This document shows positions 19,248 to 31,410 of a DNA stretch of 64,000 nt, one piece after another (the first letter of the stretch is position 1; each line of letters begins with the position of its first letter). Origin of the DNA: Gillisella vitis (GTDB lineage: Bacteria; Pseudomonadota; Alphaproteobacteria; Rhizobiales; Rhizobiaceae); assembly GCF_014204625.1 (NCBI RefSeq), contig NZ_JACHLU010000005.1:62001-126000 (forward strand), in the 5' to 3' direction. Made by a program: the position numbers and the translations under genes. The notes under the pieces are model-generated. The model made no database searches, was not told the DNA's origin, and saw nothing but the letters and a program-made list of their open reading frames with translations.

Positions 19248-20450
19248 TTACTTGACGAGGTCGCAGCCGCTCTTGGCTGGATCGATATAGGCTTCCTTGC
19301 CCGGAATGGTGGCCAGCACGTTATAATAATCCCACGGCATCTTGCTTTCGGCTGGCTTCTTCACCTCCAGCAGATACATATCGTGGATCATCCGGCCATT
19401 GGCACCAACGGTACCGCCGCGACCAAACACATCATCCACCGGCATGGCGTGCAGCTCTTTTGACACGGCCTCCGTCTCATCTGTCCCGGCTTTCTGCACC
19501 GCTTTCAGATATTGCAGCACGGCCGAATAGGTGCCCGCATGGATCATGTTCGGCATTTTGCCGGTGCGCTTCATAAAGCGCTCGCCAAATTTGCGGCTTT
19601 CATCATCGCGGTTCCAGTAAAAGCCTTCTGTCAGGGTCAGGCCCTGCGCCGCCTGAAGGCCAAGGCCGTGCACTTCGGCCAATGTGAACAACAAAGCCGC
19701 CAGACGTTGGCCACCCTGGGTAATGCCAAATTCAGAGGCCTGTTTGATCGCATTTTGCGTATCGGCGCCGGCATTGGCAAGACCAATCACCTTGGCCCCG
19801 GAGGACTGGGCTTGCAGAAGGAAAGACGAGTAATCGCTGTTGGACAGCGGATGCCGGACCGAGCCCAACACCTTACCGCCATTGGCCTTGACAAAATCCG
19901 TCGTCTGTTGCTCCAGCGAATAGCCAAAGGCATAATCAGCCGTCAGGAAGAACCAGCTGTCGCCACCCTGTTTCACCAAGGCTCCGCCTGTGCCCACAGC
20001 AAGGGCATGGGTGTCATAGGCCCAATGGAAACCGTAGGGGCTGCATTGCTTGCCGGTCAATTCCGTTGTGGCCGCGCCGGTCACAATGTCGATCTTCTTC
20101 TTTTCCTTGGCAATGGCCTGCACAGCCAAAGCGACGGAGGAGGTTGTCAACTCCATGATGGCATCCACCTGATCGGTATCAAACCACTGACGGGCAATGT
20201 TTGAGGCAATATCAGCCTTGTTCTGATGGTCCGCATCGACAATCTCGACCGGCACGCCCAGAACCTTGCCGCCAAAATCCTCAACCGCCATTTTCGCCGC
20301 TTCAACCGAAGACTTACCACCGAAATCGGCATAGACGCCCGACTGGTCATTGAGAATACCGATCTTGACCTTGCCGTCAGAGGCCGCAGCCAGAGCGGCG
20401 CTCGCACCTGCAACAAAAATCGCCACCGATGCCAGAAGCATGTTTCTCAT
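19248..20450 (-). CDS. Periplasmic branched-chain amino acid-type binding protein
   Basis: A 400-residue Peripla_BP_6-type receptor and first gene of the liv-like operon. It has a Sec signal peptide (MRNMLLASVAIFVAGASAAL, cleavage near ALA-ASDG) and starts its mature fold with VKIGILNDQSGVYADFGG. Ribosome site GGGAGGAG. Proteins of this subgroup often bind aromatic or other organic acids rather than Leu/Ile/Val, so the substrate is left open; the linked GMC oxidoreductase and HIBADH-type enzyme suggest an alcohol or hydroxyacid route. Divergent from a LysR regulator that probably controls the operon. Confidence 0.88.
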   Translation of the reverse strand: MRNMLLASVAIFVAGASAALAAASDGKVKIGILNDQSGVYADFGGKSSVEAAKMAVEDFGGKVLGVPVEIVDADHQNKADIASNIARQWFDTDQVDAIMELTTSSVALAVQAIAKEKKKIDIVTGAATTELTGKQCSPYGFHWAYDTHALAVGTGGALVKQGGDSWFFLTADYAFGYSLEQQTTDFVKANGGKVLGSVRHPLSNSDYSSFLLQAQSSGAKVIGLANAGADTQNAIKQASEFGITQGGQRLAALLFTLAEVHGLGLQAAQGLTLTEGFYWNRDDESRKFGERFMKRTGKMPNMIHAGTYSAVLQYLKAVQKAGTDETEAVSKELHAMPVDDVFGRGGTVGANGRMIHDMYLLEVKKPAESKMPWDYYNVLATIPGKEAYIDPAKSGCDLVK

Positions 20451-20559
20451 GTCTTTCTCCTCCCAGAGATAGGCTCAAACAGAAATGGGCCTGTTCAAAA
20501 TTTGCCAGCCATTCTCCTCAAAACAGCCAGTCATTACCAATACTCGGCGATATTGTTGT

Positions 20560-20588
20560 TTGACGCAACTCGACTTGCACACTAATTA
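20560..20588 (+). promoter_or_regulatory. Promoter of the LysR-family gene
   Basis: TTGACG (20560-20565), 17-bp spacer, TAATTA (20583-20588), giving a likely transcription start near 20595, about 35 bases before the LysR start codon. Confidence 0.5.
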
Positions 20589-20598
20589 CAAACAGGAG

Positions 20599-20616
20599 CT
20601 GTTCATTTTTGAACAG
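20599..20616. promoter_or_regulatory. Dyad between LysR promoter and start codon
   Basis: CTGTTCA, four T, TGAACAG: a perfect inverted repeat just downstream of the predicted -10 box and upstream of the ribosome site. A second CTGTTCA half-site occurs at 20491-20497 next to the liv-side leader. The T-N11-A type symmetry fits a LysR-family site; placement suggests autorepression. Confidence 0.5.
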
Positions 20617-20629
20617 ATTGGGAGTGACC

Positions 20630-21535
20630 ATGGCAAAGATGCAATTCACCTGGGACGATCTCCAGTTTTTTCTGGCGGTCGCACGATCCGGCCAATTGTC
20701 TTCGGCAGCCCGCCATTTGCGCACAAGCCATGCCACGGTGTCACGACGGATTGACCGGCTGGAGTTTTCGCTGAAGGTCAAACTGTTTGAGCGCAACCCC
20801 AGAGGTTACGTCATGACCCCGATCGGCCATCGTTTTGTTGAAACTGCCGAAAAGGTCGAGCAGGAAGCAGCCCGATTGCAGGAGGAGCTTTCTGCTGGCA
20901 ATGTCATGCAGCGTGGCGTTGTGCGCATGTCGGCACCAGAAGGCTTTTCCAATTTCTTTTTTGCCCCGACACTGGCACATCTTTCCAGCCGCCATCCGGC
21001 GATTTCGCTGGAACTGGTGACAATTCAGCAGATCATGGCGCTATCGCGCAAGGAGGCGGATCTGGCCGTTGTGCTCGATCCGCCCAAAGCCGGTCCCTAT
21101 CATTTTGAACACCTCACCTATTATCAACTGCAAATCTACGCATCCAAAGACTATATCCAACACAATGGTGCGCCCAAAACCCAAGAAGACCTGCTGTCCC
21201 ACGCATTCATCGGCTATATTCAGGATATGATCTTTGCACCGGGTCTGGATTATCTGGGCGACATTCATCCGAAAATTCGACCCGGATTTCAGAGTTCCAG
21301 CATATTTGCGCAACTCACCGCCACGCGCAACGGCCTTGGGCTGTGCGTTCTGCCCCTGTTTATTGCGCAACAATATCCGGAATTGTGCAGCGTCTTGCCA
21401 GATGTCGTGCTCAAGCGGGATTACTGGATCGTGTGCCACCGCGACATGCTGCAAGTGCCCCGCATCCGCTCTGTCATCGATTTTCTGCGCTCAAGCGTGC
21501 AGGACAATGCCCATCGCTTTATCGCCGCGGAATGA
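20630..21535 (+). CDS. LysR-family transcriptional regulator
   Basis: A 301-residue regulator from the ATG at 20630 (GGGAG five bases upstream; an earlier in-frame ATG at 20609 lies in the dyad and lacks a ribosome site). Residues about 5-64 form the winged helix-turn-helix (AVARSGQLSSAARHLRTSHATVSRRI), followed by a linker helix and a two-lobed effector-binding domain. Divergent from the liv-like operon, its most likely target; the effector is probably the transported substrate or a product of the GMC/HIBADH enzymes. Confidence 0.88.
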   Translation: MAKMQFTWDDLQFFLAVARSGQLSSAARHLRTSHATVSRRIDRLEFSLKVKLFERNPRGYVMTPIGHRFVETAEKVEQEAARLQEELSAGNVMQRGVVRMSAPEGFSNFFFAPTLAHLSSRHPAISLELVTIQQIMALSRKEADLAVVLDPPKAGPYHFEHLTYYQLQIYASKDYIQHNGAPKTQEDLLSHAFIGYIQDMIFAPGLDYLGDIHPKIRPGFQSSSIFAQLTATRNGLGLCVLPLFIAQQYPELCSVLPDVVLKRDYWIVCHRDMLQVPRIRSVIDFLRSSVQDNAHRFIAAE

Positions 21536-21575
21536 TGAGCACTGTTGCTGACAATACACGCGAGCCCCTCAGGCT

Positions 21576-24811
<3,236 letters not shown>

Positions 24812-24902
24812 TGGCGGCCTTGAAGCCGACGTTGTAATCCATTTGTAAAAGCAACCCGTCTTTAAATGCCAGAGCTTGCTCTAGGCATGTCAGTTGAGCG
24901 CC

Positions 24903-24940
24903 AGAATCTGTCAGATTCAGATTGAACCAGACGGACTCTA
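24903..24940. repeat. Dispersed palindrome A, degenerate copy
   Basis: GAATCTGTCAGATTCA followed by GATTGAACCAGACGGACTCT: an imperfect version of the palindrome seen perfectly at 38793-38829. It sits in the 308-bp gap between the GT41 gene and the DapA-like gene. The rest of the gap shows no convincing gene; a GT41 promoter must lie here but I cannot place it. Confidence 0.6.
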
Positions 24941-25119
24941 CAACGCCTCTCACCATATATGGCGCACGGCGCTGTCGTCCCGAACAAAATCATCACCAGG
25001 CACTCAACCGAATCACACATAAATTACAGCCCTGCCCGGATAAAGCGAGGTCTTATGCTGGCGCGTGCTGATCATTCCACAGGAACAACAGGATGAAACA
25101 TCGACAGTCTCAGCCGATT

Positions 25120-26001
25120 TTAAATGCGATGATACCGATGCAAAATCGTTTTAATCTGCGCATCCTGATCAGCATTCGGCAAAAGAGCGGGCTGACGACT
25201 GGCACCAACCGATGCATCTTGCAGATACAACGCCCGTTTGACCATGGCAGGGGCAAAGCCAAGCGCGTAAAGATCGGTTCGAAATGCGGTATAGATGGCC
25301 TGCTGGCGTTCCGCTTCTGCAACATCACCTGCATTATAAGCGCTTAAAATACCGGCCAATACATCTGGCATGGCATTGCCAAGCCCGGAAATGCAACCAG
25401 CGGCCCCATTTTGCAAAGCCCAGAGCACCAGATGATCCGGGCCGGAGTAAACCTCAAAACCCGGCATGTCTCTGGCCACAGCCAGATAGGCTTCCAGCGT
25501 GGTTTGCGCACCGCCTGAATCCTTGATGCCTGCGATATTGCCATGACTGGCAAGCACTCTGGCCGTTTCAGGCTCGATATGATTCTGGGTGCGGGCGGGA
25601 ATGTCATAGAGGTAGATTGGGGTTTGAACGGCATCGGCAACGGTCGAGAAATGTCTGATCAGGCCATCTTGCGTGCAGGCGATGAAAAACGGCGTAATCA
25701 CCGCAATGGCGTCGACACCAATCCGGTCAAATTCACGGGCAAGCTTCAGGGTTTCAAACGTGGCGGGCATTCCGGCATTGACAATCACCTTGACGCGGCC
25801 TGCCACCTCATCCACCACCTGCTCGGTCAGTTGCACCTTTTCGTCAAAGGTCAGAGCGCTGAAATCACCGTTGGTTCCGGCGCACATGATGTTGTTGCCA
25901 GCCGCCACCTGACGGCGCACCTGCGCCCGAGTGGCCTCAAAATTGATTGTCTCGTCCTGGTTGAAACAGGTAACGAGGGCGACATAGGCTTGTTTGGACA
26001 T
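25120..26001 (-). CDS. DapA/NanA-family class I aldolase or dehydratase
   Basis: A 293-residue TIM-barrel enzyme of the dihydrodipicolinate synthase/N-acetylneuraminate lyase superfamily. The Schiff-base lysine lies in NIAGIKDSGG and the catalytic tyrosine in YLYDIPART; GTNGDFSAL is the pyruvate-carboxylate binding loop (usually GTTGE). Such enzymes cleave or form 2-keto-3-deoxy acids, or dehydrate sugar acids. It is the last gene of a Dpp-type transporter operon and opposite a sialidase-like/PdxA2 operon, so a catabolic lyase for an imported acid sugar is more likely than lysine biosynthesis. Confidence 0.85.
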   Translation of the reverse strand: MSKQAYVALVTCFNQDETINFEATRAQVRRQVAAGNNIMCAGTNGDFSALTFDEKVQLTEQVVDEVAGRVKVIVNAGMPATFETLKLAREFDRIGVDAIAVITPFFIACTQDGLIRHFSTVADAVQTPIYLYDIPARTQNHIEPETARVLASHGNIAGIKDSGGAQTTLEAYLAVARDMPGFEVYSGPDHLVLWALQNGAAGCISGLGNAMPDVLAGILSAYNAGDVAEAERQQAIYTAFRTDLYALGFAPAMVKRALYLQDASVGASRQPALLPNADQDAQIKTILHRYHRI

Positions 26002-26024
26002 TTAAAACTCCACTGGAATGATGT

Positions 26025-27644
26025 TCAGGCAACGCCCGCCTGCCGTACTGCTCGATGGGCAGCCTGAATATCGGGATCAGGATCAAGACTGGCCGCCAGA
26101 AGGGCGCGGGTATAGGGCTGGTTCGGGGCCTCGAAAATCTGCCGCACGCTGCCCATTTCCACAGCCAGACCGCGCTGCATCACCATGACGTGGTCGGCAA
26201 AATCACGCACCACCGGCAAATCATGCGCAATGAAGATAAAGGCAATGCCCATATCCCGCCGCAAACCATCCAGCAGGGCAATCACTTGTGCCTGCACCGA
26301 CACATCCAGCGCCGACACCGCCTCATCGCAGACAATCAGTTTAGGCTCCAGCGCCAGCGCGCGCGCAATGGCAATGCGCTGTCGCTGACCGCCGGAAAAC
26401 TGATGCGGATAGCGGCTCATATGCTCAGGGCTAAGATTGACCTGCTCCAAAAGCTCTGCAACACGCGCGCGCCATTTTACCTTGGGCAGAATATCGGGAT
26501 GAATAACCCAGGCCTCGGAAATCAGCTGAAACACCGTCATCCGTGGATTGAGCGATTGGGTCGGGTCTTGAAACACCATTTGCAGATCGCGCCGCAGCTT
26601 ATAAAGCTCAGCCGGCGACAATTGAAACAGATCGCGGCCCTTCCAGTGGGCCGTGCCGGAATCCGGCTCGTCCAGCCGCAACAGAATGCGGGCCAGCGTC
26701 GATTTGCCCGAACCGCTTTCGCCCACAATGGCGAGCGTTTCGCCCGCACGAAGATCAAAGGAAATGCCCTTCAGCGCTTCAAAGGCACCATAACGCTTGC
26801 GCACATCGCGCACCGACAGCAGAACCTCACCCTTGAGGTCTTGCTCTTGAAGCACCCCTTGTCCGGGCGCTGCCGCAATCAGCTTTTGGGTATAGGGATG
26901 TTGCGGGTTCTTGTAGACCTCTCGGACGAGGCCGGTTTCCACCAGCACACCTTTTTCCATCACCACCACCCGATCGGCGATTTCGGCCACCACACCCAGA
27001 TCATGGGTGATGATCAGCACGCCCATGCCGGTTTCCTGCTGCAACTCTTTCAAAAGTGCGAGCACTTCGGCCTGCACTGTCACGTCCAATGCGGTGGTCG
27101 GCTCATCGGCAATCAGAATATCCGGGCGGAGCGCCAGCGCCATGGCAATCATCACGCGCTGACGTTGACCACCGGAAAACTCGTGGGGATATTTATGCAA
27201 AGCAGCAGCTGGATCGGGAATGCCCACGCGGCCCAGCAGGCGCAGCGCTTCGGAAGCGGCCGTTTCACCCGGCACGCCATGGGTGGTCATGGCTTCGCGG
27301 ATTTGCCAGCCCACCGGATAGACCGGATTCAAGTGGCTGAGCGGATCTTGAAAGATCATGGCAATGCGCCGCCCGTTCACCTCACGCCGGGCCTTCAGGT
27401 CCATGGTCAGCAGGTCTTCACCATCCAGCAAAATCTGCCCCGAGGTGATGCGGCCCGGCGGCATATCAATCAGGTTCATAATAGCGGCAGATGACACCGA
27501 TTTGCCCGATCCACTTTCGCCCAGGATCGCCAGCGTTTCACCCCGATCAAGGTGATAGGAAATATCACGCACGGCCCGCACCACACCGGCCATGGTGTGG
27601 AACTCAACGGAAAGATTGCGCACCTCCAGCAGATGATCAGTCAT
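26025..27644 (-). CDS. Fused dipeptide/oligopeptide-type ABC ATPase (DppD-DppF)
   Basis: A 539-residue cytosolic ATPase with two complete nucleotide-binding domains in one chain. Each half has Walker A GESGSGKS, an FSGGQRQR signature and a Walker B ([24 protein letters not shown]), with the oligopeptide-specific C-terminal tails ([10 protein letters not shown] and [10 protein letters not shown]) after each. The second Walker B has Ala in place of the usual Pro-Thr (DEAVSALD), as is common in DppF-like domains. It overlaps the upstream permease gene by 8 bases. Powers uptake by the neighbouring Dpp-type permeases. Confidence 0.92.
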   Translation of the reverse strand: MTDHLLEVRNLSVEFHTMAGVVRAVRDISYHLDRGETLAILGESGSGKSVSSAAIMNLIDMPPGRITSGQILLDGEDLLTMDLKARREVNGRRIAMIFQDPLSHLNPVYPVGWQIREAMTTHGVPGETAASEALRLLGRVGIPDPAAALHKYPHEFSGGQRQRVMIAMALALRPDILIADEPTTALDVTVQAEVLALLKELQQETGMGVLIITHDLGVVAEIADRVVVMEKGVLVETGLVREVYKNPQHPYTQKLIAAAPGQGVLQEQDLKGEVLLSVRDVRKRYGAFEALKGISFDLRAGETLAIVGESGSGKSTLARILLRLDEPDSGTAHWKGRDLFQLSPAELYKLRRDLQMVFQDPTQSLNPRMTVFQLISEAWVIHPDILPKVKWRARVAELLEQVNLSPEHMSRYPHQFSGGQRQRIAIARALALEPKLIVCDEAVSALDVSVQAQVIALLDGLRRDMGIAFIFIAHDLPVVRDFADHVMVMQRGLAVEMGSVRQIFEAPNQPYTRALLAASLDPDPDIQAAHRAVRQAGVA

Positions 27645-28560
27645 GTTTGCCGCCTTTCATTTCAAGCCGCCAGCGCTGGACCGGATCAAGCGCGATGCGC
27701 AACCAGTTCGACAGCAGATTGAGCGACATGGTGGTGATGATGATCGCAAGCCCCGGCCAGAACGACAGCCACCACGCATTGGTGAGATATTGCCGCCCCT
27801 GCGAGATCATCAGGCCCCATGTGATGTCGGGTGGCTGAATACCAATACCGAGAAACGACAGCGCACTTTCGGCCAGCATCACATAGGCAAAATCCAGCGT
27901 TGCCAATGTGGTCAGCGTCGGAAACACCACCGGCAGGATATGGCGAAACAGAATACGGTTGGAGGAAGCACCCATCACCGTTGCGGCTTGCACAAACATG
28001 CGCTCGCGGATTTCCAGCACCTCGGCCCGCGTGGTGCGCACATAAACCGGGATGCGGGTAATGGACAGCACCAGCACCAGATTGAGAATGGATGAGCCGA
28101 GCAAAAACAGCACGATAACGGCAATCAGCAGCGACGGAAACGACATGATCACATCGGCCAGCCGCATCACAATCTGGCCAACACGTGGCGATGAATACCC
28201 GGCAAACAGGCCCAGCACCGTGCCGATCATCGAGGATAAAAGCACAGCCCCTGCCGCGACCATCAAGGTGCTTTGGGCAGCCACAATGATACGGGCCAGC
28301 AGCGGTCTGCCGAGCGAATCCGCACCAATCCACCAGACCCATTCGCGTTGCCAGTCAAACGGCGGCAGATTGCGGCCACGCAGGTTCTGCTTGATCGCAA
28401 CATCGCCCAGCCATGTTGGTCCGATTATCGCAAGAATGACAATGCCAAGCAGAAAGACAGCCGCGCAAAAGGCAAATTTATCAGCCCAGAGCATCCGAAC
28501 CATGCGGATTGCAAAAGAGGGTTCAGCGTGTGACGCAGAATCAGTGGAGGACAGGCTCAT
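27637..28560 (-). CDS. Dpp/Opp-type ABC permease, DppC-like
   Basis: A 307-residue inner-membrane permease with the OppC N-terminal segment (ILAIIGPTWLGD) and a BinD-transporter domain; the coupling EAA loop is visible around FVQAATVMGASSNRILFRHILPVV. About six membrane segments. Twelve bases separate it from dppB-like, and its end overlaps the ATPase gene by 8 bases. Confidence 0.9.
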   Translation of the reverse strand: MSLSSTDSASHAEPSFAIRMVRMLWADKFAFCAAVFLLGIVILAIIGPTWLGDVAIKQNLRGRNLPPFDWQREWVWWIGADSLGRPLLARIIVAAQSTLMVAAGAVLLSSMIGTVLGLFAGYSSPRVGQIVMRLADVIMSFPSLLIAVIVLFLLGSSILNLVLVLSITRIPVYVRTTRAEVLEIRERMFVQAATVMGASSNRILFRHILPVVFPTLTTLATLDFAYVMLAESALSFLGIGIQPPDITWGLMISQGRQYLTNAWWLSFWPGLAIIITTMSLNLLSNWLRIALDPVQRWRLEMKGGKHD

Positions 28561-28572
28561 AGCAATGGCTCC

Positions 28573-29487
28573 TCAATGGCGGATGCGCGGATCAAGCAGC
28601 GCATAGGCCAGATCGATCAGCAGGTTCATGAGGAAAATCGCCAGCGCCGTGACCAGAATGGCCGCCAGCACCACGTTGAAATCCCGTTGCAGGATGGAAT
28701 CAATCATCAGTTTTCCAACGCCCGGAAAGCCGAAAATCGTCTCGACCACCACGGCACCGTTCAAAAGGCTGGCGGCCTGATCGCCGATCACGGTAATCAC
28801 CGGCAACATCGCATTGCGCAGGGCGTGGATAAAAATGATCGGACCGGATTTCACGCCCTTGGCGCGGGCGGTTTTCACGTAAGCCGACGAGAGTGCACTG
28901 ATCATTGAGCCGCGCACCACCTGCACGATAATGCCGAAGGGGCGCACAAACAGCACCGCAATTGGCATGATCCAGTGCAGCACAGAACCCGTTCCCGATG
29001 TTGGAAACCAGCCAAGATAGACGGAGAACAACACAATGCCGACAATGGCCAACCAGAAATCAGGCACCGAAGCCCCAATCAGCGAAATGATGGATGACAG
29101 CCGGTCAAAAATGCCACCAGAACGAAACGCAGCGAGAGATCCCACAACGATGGCCGATGTTGTCACCAGCGTCATGGTGATCAGGGCAAGCCAGAGTGTC
29201 CAGGTGAAGGCTTCCGTGACAACACCCAGCGCCGGTCTTGCCTTGCGCAAGGACTCGCCAAGATTGCCGGTCAGAACATCACCGACATAACGCATAAACT
29301 GCACGAGGATCGGATCATTCAGGCCATGCAATTGGCGAAACTGCTGTTTCATCTCTTCCGAGGCTTCCACGGGCAAAAACAGGGATGCCGGATCACCTGT
29401 CAGTCGGGAGAGAAAAAACACCATCACCATCAGACCAACCAGTGAAATCAGGCTGGAAATGGAGCGCTTTCGGATAAATCTGAGCAT
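28573..29487 (-). CDS. Dpp/Opp-type ABC permease, DppB-like
   Basis: A 304-residue permease of the DppB family: N-terminal RKRSISSLISLVGLMVMVFFL, then LTGDPASLFLP and the long periplasmic part typical of DppB (LHGLNDPILVQFMRYVGDV), with the coupling loop SAYVKTARAKGVKS. Forms the heteromeric channel with the DppC-like protein. Third from the operon start. Confidence 0.9.
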   Translation of the reverse strand: MLRFIRKRSISSLISLVGLMVMVFFLSRLTGDPASLFLPVEASEEMKQQFRQLHGLNDPILVQFMRYVGDVLTGNLGESLRKARPALGVVTEAFTWTLWLALITMTLVTTSAIVVGSLAAFRSGGIFDRLSSIISLIGASVPDFWLAIVGIVLFSVYLGWFPTSGTGSVLHWIMPIAVLFVRPFGIIVQVVRGSMISALSSAYVKTARAKGVKSGPIIFIHALRNAMLPVITVIGDQAASLLNGAVVVETIFGFPGVGKLMIDSILQRDFNVVLAAILVTALAIFLMNLLIDLAYALLDPRIRH

Positions 29488-29566
29488 ATCGCCCTCATAT
29501 CTGGAGTGGCGGCGGGGTTGTGCCCGCCGCCTGAACCACGGTTGCGACCAAAACAGGATCTACAGG

Positions 29567-31075
29567 CTATTTGATTTTAATATCAGACAGTTGCAGCATC
29601 GAATTGGTGGCGATGGTTGGTTTGAAATCGAGTTTCTCCGACACACGCGAAACACCAACCATGTGGAACAGCAGCACATCGGCCACCACATCATCATGCA
29701 GATAGGCAATCAGCTGTGACCACAGCTTGGCACGCTCATCACCCACGGCAGCCGATGCCCGCTGGATCAGATCGTCAACTTTCGGGTCAGAAAAGCCGGA
29801 CTGGGTTCCCTTCGATGCATATTTGAAGAACATCGAGAAGGATGGATCGCCCTTGGAATTGTCATGCATGGCAGCCACCAGTTGCGGGCCACGACCGTCC
29901 TTGAAAGGTTTGGAATAATAGCTCTCGTGCTCGGCCACTTCGACAAACTTCAGATCAACCTTGAAACCAACATCCTGAAGTTGGGCCTGAATGGCCTCCA
30001 TGATCTCGGTGACATTGGGGAAATTGGCGGTGCGGGCAATGATGGTAATTGGCGTATCCACCTTCACACCATCGGCCTTTGCTGCCGCAACCAGCTTCTT
30101 TGCGCCTTCGGGATCAAAGGGAAAGACTTTGACATTCGGGTTCCAGCCAAGCGTGGTTGGCGGCACCATGGCTGTTGCCAGCTCGGCACCCGCAGGCACG
30201 AGCGTGCCCAGGAACGCCTGACGATCGATAGCAAGATTGAGCGCGCGCCTTACCCGAACATCATTCAAAGGCGCGATGTTCTGGTCAATGCGCAAGTAAA
30301 CTGTTTCACTGTCCAGATAGGAAAAATCCGTGGCCGGATTGGTGGCATCCAACTGTGAAATGGAGGGCGAAATATCCGCCTCGCCCGTCTGCACCATGGC
30401 CGCACGCACCGATGGATCGGCGCGGAACAGATAGGTTGCTTGTGTCACATCGGGCTTTTTGCCCCAATAGTCATCACGAGCACTCAGCACAATTTTCTGG
30501 CCGGGCGTCCAGTTTGTCAGCTTGTAGGGACCAGTACCAACCGGCTCACGAATGAACTCCATCGGCGTTTCTTCCGGCACAATCGTCACCAGCGACATCA
30601 GAAGTGGCATGATGGGTTGGGCGGGATCTGTTTTGAAATCAATTGTGTAGTCATCAACGATTTCAGGCTTGACGGTGATTCCACCAAAATAGCGGCGCGA
30701 TTCACAGGCGTTCTTGTCGCTGCTGATGCGCTCGAAACTGTGCTTCACATCCTTGGCATCGAAGGTCGTGCCATTGGAAAACGTCACGCCATGGCGCAGG
30801 TGAAACCGCCAGCTACCGTCAGGGTTTTGCTCCCATTTTTCCGCGAGCCGCGGCATCACGCCTTTCTTGCCATGCACATCCAGCTCAGTCAGCGTCTCGC
30901 TGACGTTTTCCATGATGATACGGCCAATATTGGAGCGCGTTGCCATGCAAGGCTCGAGCAGATCGGCCTCTTCTGCCAGAACAATCTTGACCTCTCCCGA
31001 TTTCGCCAGCGCAGGCGACAGACCCGTCGCAAGACTTCCCATGATGAGCGTGCTCATCACCATCATTGTCTTCAT
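29567..31075 (-). CDS. Periplasmic family-5 solute-binding protein of the Dpp-type transporter
   Basis: A 502-residue SBP_bac_5 receptor. I chose the ATG at 31075, eight bases after GGGAGGAGGA; the frame also has an upstream ATG at 31102 without such a site. Signal peptide MKTMMVMSTLIMGSLATG ending near PALA-KSGEVK. The family signature region (RPRLAEKWEQNPDGSWRFHLRHGVTFSNGTTFDAKDV, roughly residues 65-100) and the internal LNLAIDRQAF block are clear. Such receptors bind peptides, opines, oligosaccharides or, as in Haemophilus ducreyi SatA, sialic acid; the linked sialidase-like gene makes a sugar acid or glycoside plausible. Confidence 0.9.
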   Translation of the reverse strand: MKTMMVMSTLIMGSLATGLSPALAKSGEVKIVLAEEADLLEPCMATRSNIGRIIMENVSETLTELDVHGKKGVMPRLAEKWEQNPDGSWRFHLRHGVTFSNGTTFDAKDVKHSFERISSDKNACESRRYFGGITVKPEIVDDYTIDFKTDPAQPIMPLLMSLVTIVPEETPMEFIREPVGTGPYKLTNWTPGQKIVLSARDDYWGKKPDVTQATYLFRADPSVRAAMVQTGEADISPSISQLDATNPATDFSYLDSETVYLRIDQNIAPLNDVRVRRALNLAIDRQAFLGTLVPAGAELATAMVPPTTLGWNPNVKVFPFDPEGAKKLVAAAKADGVKVDTPITIIARTANFPNVTEIMEAIQAQLQDVGFKVDLKFVEVAEHESYYSKPFKDGRGPQLVAAMHDNSKGDPSFSMFFKYASKGTQSGFSDPKVDDLIQRASAAVGDERAKLWSQLIAYLHDDVVADVLLFHMVGVSRVSEKLDFKPTIATNSMLQLSDIKIK

Positions 31076-31286
31076 AATGCTTCCTCCTCCCATGTCATTC
31101 ATCTATCGGCGCCATCACTGCCCATGTGCATTGCCTTTTGCGGCACGGCACTTTTGGCAAGTGCTTTTGCCTGCCGGCAGGGCAGACCACAGGTCCGCTC
31201 CACTTCTCCTCACCAGAAACATCAACCCTTCAATCATATTTGTCAATTTATTTCAGGATGTAAAATTATATTTTCAAAATAAATTG

Positions 31287-31314
31287 AAAATTATAATTTT
31301 AAATCAATATATTG
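31287..31314. promoter_or_regulatory. AT-rich dyads between the divergent transporter and sialidase-like operons
   Basis: The 335-bp gap 31076-31410 holds an AT-rich stretch with two perfect palindromes: AAAATTATAATTTT (31287-31300) and CAATATATTG (31305-31314). TCAATAT half-sites also form a dyad in front of the kinase-GntR operon (36533-36548), so this may be the GntR-family site. No gene is seen in the gap. Confidence 0.35.
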
Positions 31315-31360
31315 CCTTATATTTTTTCTCATTAATCCATTTTCGTTCATTTCATTAAAC

Positions 31361-31388
31361 TTGACAACTTTTGAAATTTGGCAATGCT
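31361..31388 (+). promoter_or_regulatory. Promoter of the sialidase-like operon
   Basis: TTGACA at 31361-31366 and, 16 bp on, a weak -10 box AATGCT (31383-31388), 22 bases before the start codon, which has a good AGAGGAG ribosome site. Confidence 0.4.
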
Positions 31389-31410
31389 CCGACCCTAAGA
31401 GGAGTATATC

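Noticed and set aside
25093..25347. 84-residue frame on the plus strand
   Set aside because: It lies almost wholly antisense to the DapA-family gene and shows no independent support.
25120..26001. Calling the DapA-family gene N-acetylneuraminate lyase
   Set aside because: The lysine and tyrosine motifs (GIKDSGG, YDIPART) fit the broad superfamily and do not single out sialic acid lyase; standard sialic acid genes are missing.
26055..27494. 479-residue frame on the plus strand
   Set aside because: Antisense shadow of the fused Dpp ATPase.
30440..31282. 280-residue frame on the plus strand
   Set aside because: Antisense to the start of the family-5 binding protein gene, with no ribosome site or recognised domain.
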